This document shows positions 47,501 to 59,048 of a DNA stretch of 64,000 nucleotides, piece by piece. Source of the stretch: Arenicola marina (lineage: Eukaryota > Annelida > Polychaeta > Arenicolidae). Position numbers and translations under genes: made by a program. The notes below the pieces were generated by a model. The model was not told the origin of the DNA. It searched no databases and saw nothing but the letters and a program-made list of their open reading frames with translations. Each line of letters starts with the position of its first letter. Position 1 is the stretch's first letter. The DNA lies in the NCBI GenBank assembly GCA_964019135.1, contig OZ025256.1, positions 2,232,001 through 2,296,000 on the forward strand, given 5' to 3'.

Positions 47501-49036
47501 CGCTCCACGCCATCATTAACCACGTGGTTGTATGATCGCTCCACGCCATCATTACCCACGTGGGTGTATGATCGCTCCACGCCATCATTAACCACGTGGT
47601 TGTATGATCGCTCCACGCCATCATTAACCACGTGGTTGTATGATCGCTCCACGCCATCATTAACCACGTGGTTGTATGATCGCTCCACGCCATCACTAAC
47701 CACGTGGTTGTATGATCGCTCCCCGCCATCACTAACCACGTGGGTGTATGATCGCTCCACGCCATCACTAACCACGTGGGTGCATTATCGCTCCACGCCA
47801 TCATTAACCACGTGGTTGTATGATCGCTCTACGCCATCATTAACCACGTGGTTGTATGATCGCCCCACGCCATCATTAACCACGTGGTTGTATGATCGCT
47901 CCACGCCATCATTAACCACGTGGTTGTATGATCGCTCCACGCCATCATTAACCACGTGGTTGTTTGATCGCTCCACGCCATCATTAACCACGTGGTTGTT
48001 TGATCGCTCCATGCCATCATTAACCACGTGGGTGTATGATCGCTACACACCATCATTAACCACGTGGTCGTATGATCGCTCCACGCCATCATTAACCACG
48101 TTCTGAGAGTGACTAAAGTAACCGGATGTTACGACAGCTCCCCACGCCATCATTAACCACGTGGTTGTATGATCGCTCCACGCCATCACTAACCACGTGG
48201 TTGTATGATCGCCCCACGCCATCATTAACTACGTGGTTGTATGATCGCTCCACACCATCATTAACCACGTGGTTGTATGATCGCTCCACGCCATCATTAA
48301 CCACGTGGTTGTATGATCGCTCCACGCCATCATTAACCACGTGGTTGTATGATCGCTCCACGCCATCATTAACCACGTTCTGAGAGTGACTAAGGTAACC
48401 GGATGTTACGACAGCTCCCCACGCCATCATTAACCACGTGGGTGTATGATCGCTCCACGCCATCATTTACCACGTGGTTGTATGATCGCTCCACGCCATC
48501 ACTAACCACGTGGTTGTATGATCGCTCCACGCCATCATTAACCACGTGGGTGTATGATCGCTCCACGCCATCATTAACCACGTGGGTGTATGATCGCTCC
48601 ACGCCATCATTAACCACTTGGTTGTATGATCGCTCCACGCCATCACTGACCACGTGGTTGTATGATCGCTCCACGACATCATTAACCACGTGGTTGTATG
48701 ATCGCTCCACGCCATCACTAACCACGTGGTTGTATGATCGCTCCACGCCATCACTAACCACGTTGTTGTATGATCGCTCCACGCCATCATTAACCACGTG
48801 GTTGTATGATCGCTCCACGCCATCATTAACCACGTGGTTGTATGATCGCTCCACGCCATCACTAACCACGTGGGTGTATGATCGCTCCACGCCATCATTA
48901 ACCACATGGTTGTATGATCGCTCCACGCCATCATTAACCACGTGGGTGTATGATCGCTCCACGCCATCATTAACCACGTGGTTGTATGATCGCTCCACGC
49001 CATCATTAACCACGTGGGTGTATGATCGATCCACGC
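44591..49036. repeat. 36-bp satellite with CACGTG core, array 1 (~121 units)
   Basis: Unit of 36 bp: acgccatcattaaccacgtg then gttgtatgatcgctcc. The core accacgtggt is a 10-bp palindrome holding a CACGTG E-box. Variants (gtgggtgtat, cacgagggtg, cgccgcacg with ttaccc) are shuffled in blocks. The unit is exactly 12 codons and stop-free in several frames, so it yields open frames of 1,177, 1,100 and 1,071 codons on both strands with 12-residue repeats. These are not genes. Confidence 0.97.
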
Positions 49037-49148
49037 CCCAGTCCCCAAACCTTGCATTATTAACGGCGCCCAGCCGACGCAAACCCCGTGGGTCTTTTTC
49101 CTGTTTTTGTAGAGAGAGAGAATCAGGCCTTTCATCGTTTGGAAGATG

Positions 49149-49606
49149 TACCAATTAAGCATCTCTCGGTAAATAACGTACCATTAAGTTGATATGAAGC
49201 AAACACGTAAGTCACCCACAGACGTCTGAGCTACGAGAACGCACTTTGCAAACATGAATCTCGTTTGCCAAGACTTCCGGTTTACTTATGCCGCACTTTG
49301 TCCGACCTCGAGACTGTTGATGGCTGCTAAGCATTCCCTAATCCACGCAAAAGTCGTTATAGCTAAACAATGACGCCCATATAGGTCCGGCTTCTACCCC
49401 TCCCCACTCCCGACCTCGAGCCCACTTATACATACGTCGCACTGTTCTGTCGCTGTTTAATACCCCGGCCATAACCAGTAATGAAATGTAGACGAGCATT
49501 AGGGCAGGAACAGAGTTAATGAGCTCCTAAATGTCTTTGTTTTCTCCCCAGGTGTCGTAATGGCCTCATATACGTGCCATCAAGACCGGAGGGGAGGTTT
49601 GCAATG
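49149..49606. other. Segment absent from duplication copy 2
   Basis: Copy 2 joins ggaaaatg (59,157) straight to the sequence after 49,606. Both junction points share ATG (49,146-49,148 and 49,604-49,606), as expected of a 458-bp deletion in copy 2 by microhomology. No gene seen in the segment. Confidence 0.85.
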
Positions 49607-50039
49607 GGCTACGTTACATGTGGGCTATCCCTCCCCAGTTGCCTTTCTGTGGTGGCTGAGTTATCAGACTGCCGGGTAATAATGTAATTTGAATCTGAAA
49701 CTCCTGCCTGCCAGCCCCCTCCCCCCCTCCTCTTCTTTACCAACCATGCTTCTCGCGTTATTTTTACTTGTTTTCCTCTTTACTTGAATATGGTAATGTT
49801 TTATCCGTGTCTGTCCAATCAGTATCACTTTATTTACTGCTGAAAATCATTTTCATATAGCGTGTTATTCCCAGACCCTCTCGTCATGTTTTGACCCCCC
49901 CCCCCCCCGCCCTTAAGACCCCTCCACACCCTATTCATCTGTCGCTCAGCAAACAAGACGCATCAGGAAGCTATCAGCATTTGATACTACTAAAAGGTAA
50001 CTGGGTCTCGCTTCGTCGTTCAGCCTCAGACAGAAGTTT

Positions 50040-50760
50040 CCAATGATACACTTTCCGCTGTTCGGCATCCACCCCTCTCACCCCACCCCTCTCACTCCAC
50101 CCTTCTCACCCCATCCGTCTCACCCCACCTTTCCCCTGACACCGGTCCATAACAAAATCCACCCACAGCCTGAAACCATCCTTCCCGAACCCTTTCACCC
50201 TTCACTGCGCAACCTGCACCTCCCCCAGCACCACCTCCCCCCAACACCCCCCGGCACCACCACCCCCCCCCCCCCAACCGCACTACCATACAGCCTACGC
50301 CCGTGACCTACACCACTGCTCTCCCCCCCCCCCTCCCCCCCTGCCCCACAGCCACTCTCTCCCGCCGCCTCAGGGCCGTCAGTGCCTATAATGTTGCCAC
50401 CGCCGTTAACTGGCCACTGTCTACCGACCAAGCATCACACCACTAACGATGTCCCCATTACACCCTCTCCCCCCACCGTCGCACCCCCCCTCCCCCCCAC
50501 CCCACCCCCTCCTTCTCTACACCGCGAGGGGGATTTCGTCCTAATGGGCGACTCAACAAGCTTGCATTTCCCACAAAGCCGAGGGTTAATGGATGTCAGA
50601 GCGAGAAAATGGTCCAGCCCCCCTCCCCCACCGCCACTCCCCGCAAGTGCCCCTGCCCCCACCCCCTCCCACCCCCACCCCCAGACCAGCCAGGCGGCCG
50701 GGTATGTGAGGCAGACGAGGGTTAACAGTTGTCTCGCTCCATCCCTGCCGTGACCTTCAT
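50040..50760. repeat. C-rich low-complexity region
   Basis: Cytosine-rich DNA (cacccctctcaccccaccc and similar) with several C runs. Its duplicate is 59,602-60,304. Proline-rich plus frames and glycine-rich minus frames are compositional. Confidence 0.7.
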
Positions 50761-50867
50761 ATTCATCCTCCCTGCATGCTCCGCTAGGTCAAGGTCACAA
50801 TTAGCTGGCAGAAACGATCTCCTTGGAGCTGAGATCCTCGTGACTTGCTGGCCTCTTGGAGCTTCAG

Positions 50868-50905
50868 CCCGCAGCCCGCAACCTGCAGCCCGCAGCCCGT
50901 AAGCC
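50868..50905. repeat. 7-bp repeat, short allele (cccgcag)
   Basis: About five units of gcccgca/cctgcag between gcttca and taagcccgcgg. The duplicate (60,416-60,755) has nearly 50. Confidence 0.9.
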
Positions 50906-50984
50906 CGCGGTTTTTATATTTGAGTCCCTGTGTTAATTATTTACTCAAGGTTTCAATCATTTACCCCGGTTTTAATTATTCCCG

Positions 50985-51490
50985 GGTTGAGTCATTTACT
51001 GATGGGTTGAGTCATTTACTCCCGGGGTGAGTCATTTACTCCCGGGGTGAGTCATTTACTCCCGGGGTGAGTCATATACTCCCGGGGTGAGTCATTTACT
51101 CCCGGGGTGAGTCATGTACTCCCGGGGTGAGTCATGTATTCCGGGGGTGAGTCATTTACTCCCGGGGTGAGTCATTTACTCCCGGAGTGAGTCATTAACT
51201 CCGGCGGTGAGTCATTTACTCCCGGGTGAGTCATTTACTCCCGCGGTGAGTCATTTACTCCCGGGGTGAGGAATTTACTCCCGGGGTGAGTCATTTGCTC
51301 TAGGGCTGCATCATTTGCTCAAGGGGAGGAGTCATTAGCTCCGGGGGTGAGTCATTTACTCCCGGGGTGAGTCATTTACTCCCGGGGGAGGAGTCATTAA
51401 CTCCGGGGGTGAGTCATTTACTCCCGGGGTGAGTCATTAACTCCGGGGGTGAGTCATTTACTCTCGGGGTGAGTCATTAACTCCCGGTTT
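50985..51490. repeat. 20-bp minisatellite with TGAGTCA core, copy 1
   Basis: Unit tgagtcatttactcccgggg. I count 21 exact TGAGTCA (AP-1/TRE consensus) in this array, always followed by T. Distal to 51,490 the unit changes into cccggttttaataatttact forms that lose the AP-1 core. Confidence 0.95.
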
Positions 51491-51639
51491 TAAGATGTAA
51501 ATTATTTACTTCCGGTTTAAATTATTGACTCCCAGTTTAAATTATTTACTCCCGGTTTTAATAATTTATTCCCGGTTTTAATAATTTACCACTTGGTTAA
51601 AAGCCTTTACTTTCGGTTGAAAACAAAATGTTGATTAAT

Positions 51640-52268
51640 AAAAAGAAACTTTAATAACCCTAACAACCTTCTGTGCGAACCTTACCTTTTCCATTTTGTG
51701 ATTTAGTGTCAGGACCATTGGATCGATGTTTTCGTCATCAGCAAAAAATATACTAAGTACAGTAAGGAGCTGACAATGCCCGGATGTTCAAGCGACCGGA
51801 TGCATGCATTTTACTAGCGTTCCATGAAAAGTAAAACGGTGATACGAGCCGCGATGGTGGTGCAACTAATGTGACAGCCTTGTGCGGGCCCGCTACATTG
51901 TAGGCGGCATGATGACCTTTAAGATGAAAGAGGACTAATGCAGCCCTTTAAATCGGCATTCTCTGCGAACAGAACACTCAGTAAAGACATGGGACGAATG
52001 GCAAAACCATGACTTCCACAAACAACAAAACTTTCCGTTAAGATCATAGAGGGAGCACAAGAAACCCTAACAAGCAAACTATGAAGTTTTAAGCCCGTTG
52101 TCCCTCGCTTCTAATTGGTAGGCGCTCTCATGCAACAGGAGTCAACAAATCATATGTCATGTGTGTTTTTTACCAATTTGTGGATTTGCCAACATGGATG
52201 TTGGGCCAATCATTATGCTGGACAATGAACCAGGGTTGTAGTAAAGCAGGCCCCAAACGCCGGCGCCA
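51640..52268. other. Unique part of duplication unit, no gene seen
   Basis: Near-identical to 61,535-62,125 in copy 2, apart from about 35 bp (ccagggttgtagtaaagcag and following) missing there just before the MITE. Confidence 0.6.
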
Positions 52269-52522
52269 GGGGCCGTATTCATGATCACCACTTACGCTAC
52301 GCCACTAGACTTAGCGCTAAGTGGAAGATTTGTCGAGCGATTATCGGATTCAAAATACATATGTAGTCGCCCCAAAAAAGTGGATTTTCTGAATTAAGAA
52401 AGGCCTAAAATTATATTGAAGACGATTTCTTGATCAGGAGCACCGCCACAACGAGCTGGTGAGGCTAAGATGAAAACGTACTTTTCGTGCGTAACTTACG
52501 AGGGGATTATGAATACGGCCCC
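52269..52522. mobile_element. MITE with GGGGCCGTATTCAT ends, copy 1
   Basis: 254 bp with perfect 14-bp terminal inverted repeats (GGGGCCGTATTCAT, ATGAATACGGCCCC). Weaker symmetry extends to about 34 bp (CTTACG...CGTAAG parts). No coding capacity. Confidence 0.9.
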
Positions 52523-52598
52523 GGGACTCGAACCCACGACCGGTAGGTCTCCAGTCTACAGCTCACTCCGTTTACCCACTGAGCAAGAGAGTCTCATG
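52523..52598 (-). mobile_element. tRNA-like SINE head, copy 1
   Basis: Minus strand: ttgctcagtgggtaaacgg (A box) and cgtgggttcgagtccc (B box) spaced as in a tRNA. It abuts the terminal inverted repeat of the neighbouring MITE without any gap. Confidence 0.8.
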
Positions 52599-53035
52599 GA
52601 CATATATAATAATTTTGAGTTACACAGTTATTCAAAATGATATTTTCTAACATTCTGCATAGTAAGCAGATTCAGAAATGTTCATATGCATATTTGCTGT
52701 AACACTTGAAATATTAAAATACATATGGCCAAATACATAAATTTGTAGCTTGATGGCTAATCGTAAGATTAACGCTTAGCTTGTAACGTCACAAACTTAT
52801 GTGTAGTTCACCGATTTATTTTGATTTATTGTAGAGTTTAAGGAACTCTAAACCGGCCCCCGATAATGAAATTTGGCAACGAGAAGACATTATTTTTGCA
52901 CCGATCAGGCCACTACATGTTGCAGCGCCAGCGACCTAAAGGTCTCCGCCCGAGTCTGATGGCCAAGTCGATTGTCTGCTCCATGTCTCGTCCGTCTTTG
53001 GGCTAAATAACTGAATTTTAACATGACTTGATGCG

Positions 53036-53326
53036 TTACCCGGGACGACCCATCGGTAGTGTCACCCACACAGTCAGTGCACATATATAATCTTGGTAAA
53101 GGGTAATATCTCCATGGTTTTTTTGGCACCATGGGGCTCGGACACGTGTAATTGGAATGACCTTTTGCTGCTCAGTAAACGGATATGACGACAGAGCGTC
53201 CCAGACGGGGGCCCCCAACACATTCCAGACCCATTGTGGGATCAACCTGTCATCATATACTCTGATACTGGTCGAGCTTGATGTGATATACCTGGACACC
53301 CCAAACCCATACTCAGACGGGACCAT
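53036..53326 (-). pseudogene. Open stretch shared by both duplication copies
   Basis: A 96-codon minus frame with protein-like composition (STSIRVYDDRLIPQWVW, PVWDALSSYPF). The copy-2 frame differs at about eight residues, and almost all nucleotide changes alter the amino acid, so there is no sign of selection for protein. It could be a decayed exon. Family not recognised. Confidence 0.25.
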
Positions 53327-53879
53327 TTACAGAGATAACCTCGTTAAAGGCTGAGTGATTTATATTATATGGGTCCATTGAACTGTGGGCCGAAACCAGC
53401 GTCAGGTAATAACTGGATTAATGACCAGTGAGAATAGGAAATGGCAGGATCGCCTTATTCCATACTCTCCACCAGGCAGCCTCTGTCCGCCATCTTCTGC
53501 CTCGCCTCCTATCTCCTGCCTTCCCCGCCGCCTCTTCCCTGCCTCATCGTCCCTGCCGTCTCTGATGGGAGTACCTACAGATTCTCGGCAGCGGTAAGAG
53601 TATTTCGTGTGTTGAATGGGTTTTTTCTCAGCTCCATAAGTGCGTACATTTTTCCCAAACGACCTGGGATGCGCCCGTCCGTCTGCGAAAGACGCTTTTG
53701 TTTTGGTTTAAGATTTAAGGTTTAAGGTTTTGTCATTAAGATCTGTTTCGCGGTCTTTGGGCATTTGCACATGCCGTTAGCTCTAGGTTTATACTCACTG
53801 GATGCCTAAATTGGCGTTTCAAATCCAGTTACTTAACCCAGAGCCCGTCGTGGTGGGCCATTCCCTCTCGCATGAGACG

Positions 53880-54020
53880 TACGCCTCCCCTCTTTTCGTC
53901 GCAAGGAGTAGGGGGTTACCCCCGGGGATATGGCTCCACTCTCCTTTCTTTCTCCCATCGACGCGATATGACCAAATAGTGGTTACAGCGTCCTCAATTT
54001 ACAACCAACCGATCTTTTGG
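53880..54020 (+). mobile_element. SINE core domain, plus strand
   Basis: Matches the core of the SINE at 16,284-16,675 in opposite orientation (agtagggggttacccccggg, ctttctcccatcgacgcga). No tRNA head is visible just upstream. Copy 1 of the duplication lacks about 110 bp here (around 41,935-41,945). Confidence 0.75.
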
Positions 54021-55224
54021 GATGCCAGATCCTCCCAAGAATTTGAATTGAAGGACTTTACCATCCAAAACGTCACCAGTGATGAAATTGAATTGTGCCG
54101 CCGGTCCGTATCGTTAGCTTTATTGATCATAAATTGGGTAAATGCACTATTGCTTTATGAAGCTGGGTGACAACGATATGGCAGTGACCTACTGACAGAG
54201 CGCCACCGTGCGGGGGTTTCCGAGATTACTCTGGGTCAAGAATGACATCGCTCCTTGACCTTGAGTTGACATTGGGTACATTGCTATGGCGTTGGCTGCT
54301 ATCATGATGGGTCGATCGACCGATGTTCGGACAAAACAGCAAAGCAGTGCTATCATCATTTGCTTCACCTGGTCGGCTTGATGCGGTAACATGGCCATCG
54401 TGGCACGTTTACCGACCCCTCCTCTTCCACTATACCTGTCTATACCTGGCCACTAACCACTCCAGCCACCTGACCACTCAACCCGCCTCTGTCTGACCCC
54501 TCCACGCCCTCCTGACCACTCACCGGCCCTTCCCTCCGTCCGCCTCTCGTCCACCCCCACCCCTCCCCGCTTTTCCTCCACTGCTGAGTCTGCCACACCC
54601 CTCACCCTCACTTCCTCCCCTTGCCCCGTCCATCCCGTACTGACCTTACCCACACCCCAACCCTCTGAACCCTCGACCTACCCCTGTCCATATCCACCCC
54701 GCACCCCCTCCCCCCCCCCACAACCTGCCGCCCGTCTTCACCATGCATGATGGCAACCCCAGCCATGTCGTGCATAATCCCAAACCTAATCGCTGATCGA
54801 AAATACTCCAGTTTCTGGCATCCTTATGGCTACATATGACTGAAGATATCACCCCCACCCACCCATCCTCCCCGCCCCGCCCCGCCCGGGCCGCCACCCC
54901 CATCAATTCCTCTGACATCCATCCCCGTAGATAGCCGCTCCTTAACGAGATCTTCTACGTGATATCTCCGCAATGTCCCTTCCTGCCAGCGACACACGGC
55001 TAATCGCCCCAGTAACCCCGCTCTCACCCCCCCCCCCCTCCCACCCCTACCCCAGTCGACACAACAGGCGGTGGCCATATCCAACGATAGACAGGCTGTA
55101 TACAATGGGAATAACAAGCCAAACCACCAGATATCGGGGCCATTATTGTAAAGTCACGTGGTGGGCTTTGCGTTCATTATGACCATCATGTTCGATTTCA
55201 GCCATATTACTATTTTGATGTGCA

Positions 55225-55420
55225 CTTATTGTAACTTTATTACAATTATTAGTTTCCTTGCAATTATTGTAACTTTATAATAATTATTAGTTCCCTCGCA
55301 ATTATTGTAAACTTCATTATAATTATGGTTTTCCTTGAAATTATTGTAAGTTCCTTATAATCATGGTTTTCATTGAAATTATTGTTATAATCCTCATTAT
55401 AATTATTATTCATTTGAGGA
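55225..55420. repeat. 39-bp AT-rich repeat, copy 2
   Basis: Duplicate of 43,325-43,520 with almost no changes. Confidence 0.85.
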
Positions 55421-55694
55421 TTATGTTATATAATCATTATCTTGTCATTGTTATAACTGTATATTGTACTAACATGTATGACTGATGTTTAACATTGGAG
55501 TTATTATCGTTATATGAAAACAAATAACATACTTTGTATATAGGCTTCTATTACGAGTATTTAGGTTTCTACAGTCTCATTAAATTTCGTTATCGGTGTC
55601 ATTGGTCGAGCAATTGCAAGACATTGATGTATGTCTTGTAATATAATACATTCACCATTCATCACGGATGCAATGTCATACCTGCCCCAATATA

Positions 55695-55942
55695 AGAGAT
55701 CTGGAAAGGGGGTCCAGTGTCCACTGTCGATTTTTCAATATTCTCAGTGTCAAGTGTCTATTTTACGACGTTCCGTGTCGCTTTTTACCTAAGTTCAGCG
55801 TCGTCTTTTTTCTCCAAAATCTGTGTCGATTTTGCCTTTTGGGATCCTAAGTGTCGGAATTTGGGGGGGGGGGGGTCAATTTCGAAGATCGATTTTTCCA
55901 ATATGCCTGTGTCGCGTGTCGCCATTTATCCCTTCCAGACCC
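55695..55942 (+). mobile_element. hAT-type MITE, duplicated copy
   Basis: Copy of 43,795-44,038 carried by the segmental duplication. Target repeats now read CCAATATA and CCAATGTA, and the internal G run is longer. Confidence 0.9.
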
Positions 55943-56494
55943 CCAATGTAGACTTACTGTGCTCAACAGTGACCGAAAGCGCCAAGTGCGCAGCCAGTTG
56001 TCCATGTCATGCTAATTCGGATATCTTTCTTATAGACCTGACCACATTTTCCGGCACTCTCTGGTCGCCCATCAAACCAGTTAAAGAAGGACAGTGCGTG
56101 AAGCGTTGCGCAGCCATTCGCCTTATAGACATGTTGGGAACTCCCTTGTGACAACGAGGACGAGATTTGATATTGATGTGCAGCTTTCCATTGTATGACA
56201 TTCACACTAACCTTCAAGTTAAAAAACGACACACACAATATCATAATTCATTCGGTTACCTGTTATATGCAATTTTTTACCTTAAGGGCCGTAATCCGAA
56301 CCAACTTGTGCCTAGACTCTCAACGATAAAGTACGTAATTATAGTGGAATCGTCTTTCTCTTGAGGCATGCGTTGTCTCCTCCATACAGGAGATTCGCAC
56401 AGGACTCAAAATCTTCCTACAAACCTGTTTTTCATACACGTATTTGAGCAGTTCTGAGAGTGACTAAAGTAACCGGATGTTACGACAGCTCCCA

Positions 56495-59048
56495 ACGCCA
56501 TCATTAACCACGTGGTTGTATGATCGCTCCACGCCATCATTAACCACGTGGTTGTATGATCGCCGCACGCCATCATTAACCACGTGGGTGTATGATCGCT
56601 CCACGCCATCATTAACCACGTGGTTGTATGATCGCTCCACGCCATCATTAACCACGTGGTTGTATGATCGCTCCACGCCATCACTAATCACGTGGTTGTG
56701 TGATCGCCCCACGCCATCATTAACCACGTGGTTGTATGATCGCTCCCCGCCATCACTAACCACGTCGGTGTATGATCGCTCCACGCCATCACTAACCACG
56801 TGGGTGTATGATCGCTCCACGCCATCATTAACCACGTGGTTGTATGATGGCTCCACGCCATCATTAACCACGTGGGTGTATGATCGCTCCACGCCATCAT
56901 TAACCACGTGGTTGTATGATCGCCCCACGCCAGCATTAACCACGTGGTTGTATGATCGCTCCATGCCATCATTAACCACGTGGTTGTATGATCGCCCCAC
57001 GCCAGCATTAACCACGTGGTTGTATGATCGCTCCACGCCATCATTAACCACGTGGTTGTATGATCGCTCCACGCCATCATTAACCACGTGGGTGTATAAT
57101 CGCTCCACGCCATCATTAACCACGTGGTTGTTTGATCGCTCCATGCCATCATTAACCACGTGGGTGTATGATCGCATCACGCCATCATTAACCACGTGGT
57201 GGTATGATCGCTCCACGCCATCATTAACCACGTGGTTGTATGATCGCTCCACGCCATCACTAATCACGTGGTTGTGTGATCGCCCCACGCCATCATTAAC
57301 CACGTGGTTGTATGATCGCTCCCCGCCATCACTAACCACGTCGGTGTATGATCGCTCCACGCCATCACTAACCACGTGGGTGTATGATCGCTCCACGCCA
57401 TCATTAACCACGTGGTTGTATGATGGCTCCACGCCATCATTAACCACGTGGGTGTATGATCGCTCCACGCCATCATTAACCACGTGGTTGTATGATCGCC
57501 CCACGCCAGCATTAACCACGTGGTTGTATGATCGCTCCATGCCATCATTAACCACGTGGTTGTATGATCGCCCCACGCCAGCATTAACCACGTGGTTGTA
57601 TGATCGCTCCACGCCATCATTAACCACGTGGTTGTATGATCGCTCCACGCCATCATTAACCACGTGGTTGTTTGATCGCTCCATGCCATCATTAACCACG
57701 TGGGTGTATGATCGCATCACGCCATCATTAACCACGTGGTGGTATGATCGCTCCACGCCATCACTAACCACGTGGTTGTTTGATCGCTCCACGCCATCAT
57801 TAACCACGTGGGTGTATGATCGCTCCACGCCATCATTAACCACGTGGTTGTATGATCGCTCCGCGCCATCATTAACGACGTGGGTGTATGATCGCTCCAC
57901 GCCACCATTAACCACGTGGTTGTATGATCGCTCCACGCCATCGTTAACCACGTGGCTGTATGATCGCTCTACGCCATCATTAACCACGTGGGTGTATGAT
58001 CGTTCTACGCCATTAACCACGTGGGTGTATGATCGCTCCACGACATCATTAACCACGTGGGTGTATGATCGCCCACGCCATCATTAACCACGTGGTTGTA
58101 TGATCGCTCCACACCATCATTAACCACGCTGGTGTATGGTCGCTCCACGCCATCATTAACCACGTGGTTGTATGATCGCCCCACGCCATCATTAACCACG
58201 TGGTTGTATGATCGCCCCACGCCATCACTAACCTCGTGGTTGTATGATCGCTCCACCCCATCATTAATCACGTGGGTGTATGATCGCTCCACGCCATCAT
58301 TAACCACGTGGTTGTATGATCGCTCCACGCCATAATTAACCACTTGGTTGTATGATCGCTCCACGCCATCATTAACCACTTGGTTGTATGATCGCTCCAC
58401 GCCATCACTGACCACGTGGTTGTATGATCGCTCCACGCCATCATTAACCACGTGGTTGTATGATCGCTCAACGCCATCACTAACCACGTGGTTGTATGAT
58501 CGCTCCACGCCATCATTAACCACGTGGGTGTATGATCGCTCCACGCCGTCATTAATCACGTGGTTGTATGATCGCTCCACGCCATCATTAACCACGTGGT
58601 TGTATGATCGCTCCACGCCATCATTAACCACTTGGTTGTATGATCGCTCCACGCCATCATTAACCAGGTGGTTGTATGATCGCTCCACGCCATCACTGAC
58701 CACGTGGTTGTATGATCGCTCCACGCCATCATTAACCACGTGGTTGTATGATCGCTCCACGCCATCACTAACCACGTGGTTGTATGATCGCTCCACGCCA
58801 TCATTAACCACGTGGTTGTATGATCGCTCCACGCCATCATTAACCAGGTGGTTGTATGATCGCTCCACGCCATCACTAACCACGTGGTTGTATGATCGCT
58901 CCACGCCATCATTAACCAGGTGGTTGTATGATCGCTCCACGCCATCATTAACCACGTGGGTGTATGATCGCTCCACGCCATCATTAACCACGTGGTTGTA
59001 TGATCGCTCCACGCCATCATTAACCACGTGGGTGTATGATCGATCCAC
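56495..59048. repeat. 36-bp satellite, array 2 (~71 units)
   Basis: Same unit and same last unit (gatcgatccacgcccc) as array 1 but about 50 units shorter. It shows a 576-bp (16-unit) higher-order repeat: the rare aatcacgtggttgtgtgatc unit occurs at about 56,687 and 57,263, as does the cacgtcggtg unit. The second higher-order copy has lost one unit near its end (later landmarks are 540 bp apart). Confidence 0.97.

Larger units (their letters stand above)
41655..53500. repeat. Large tandem segmental duplication, copy 1
   Basis: Direct copy of 53,590-63,340. The offset is 11,900 bp in the middle (43,681 to 55,581) and 9,562 bp after the satellite (50,041 to 59,603). Identity by eye is near 98% from about 43,050 through the minisatellites, but lower (about 85-90%) from 41,655 to 42,300. 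Confidence 0.95.

Noticed and set aside
44573-48106. Open frame of 1,177 codons (STPSLTTWLYDR repeats)
   Set aside because: Produced by the 36-bp satellite; equivalent frames exist on the other strand and in array 2, with no start context, family or non-repeat sequence.
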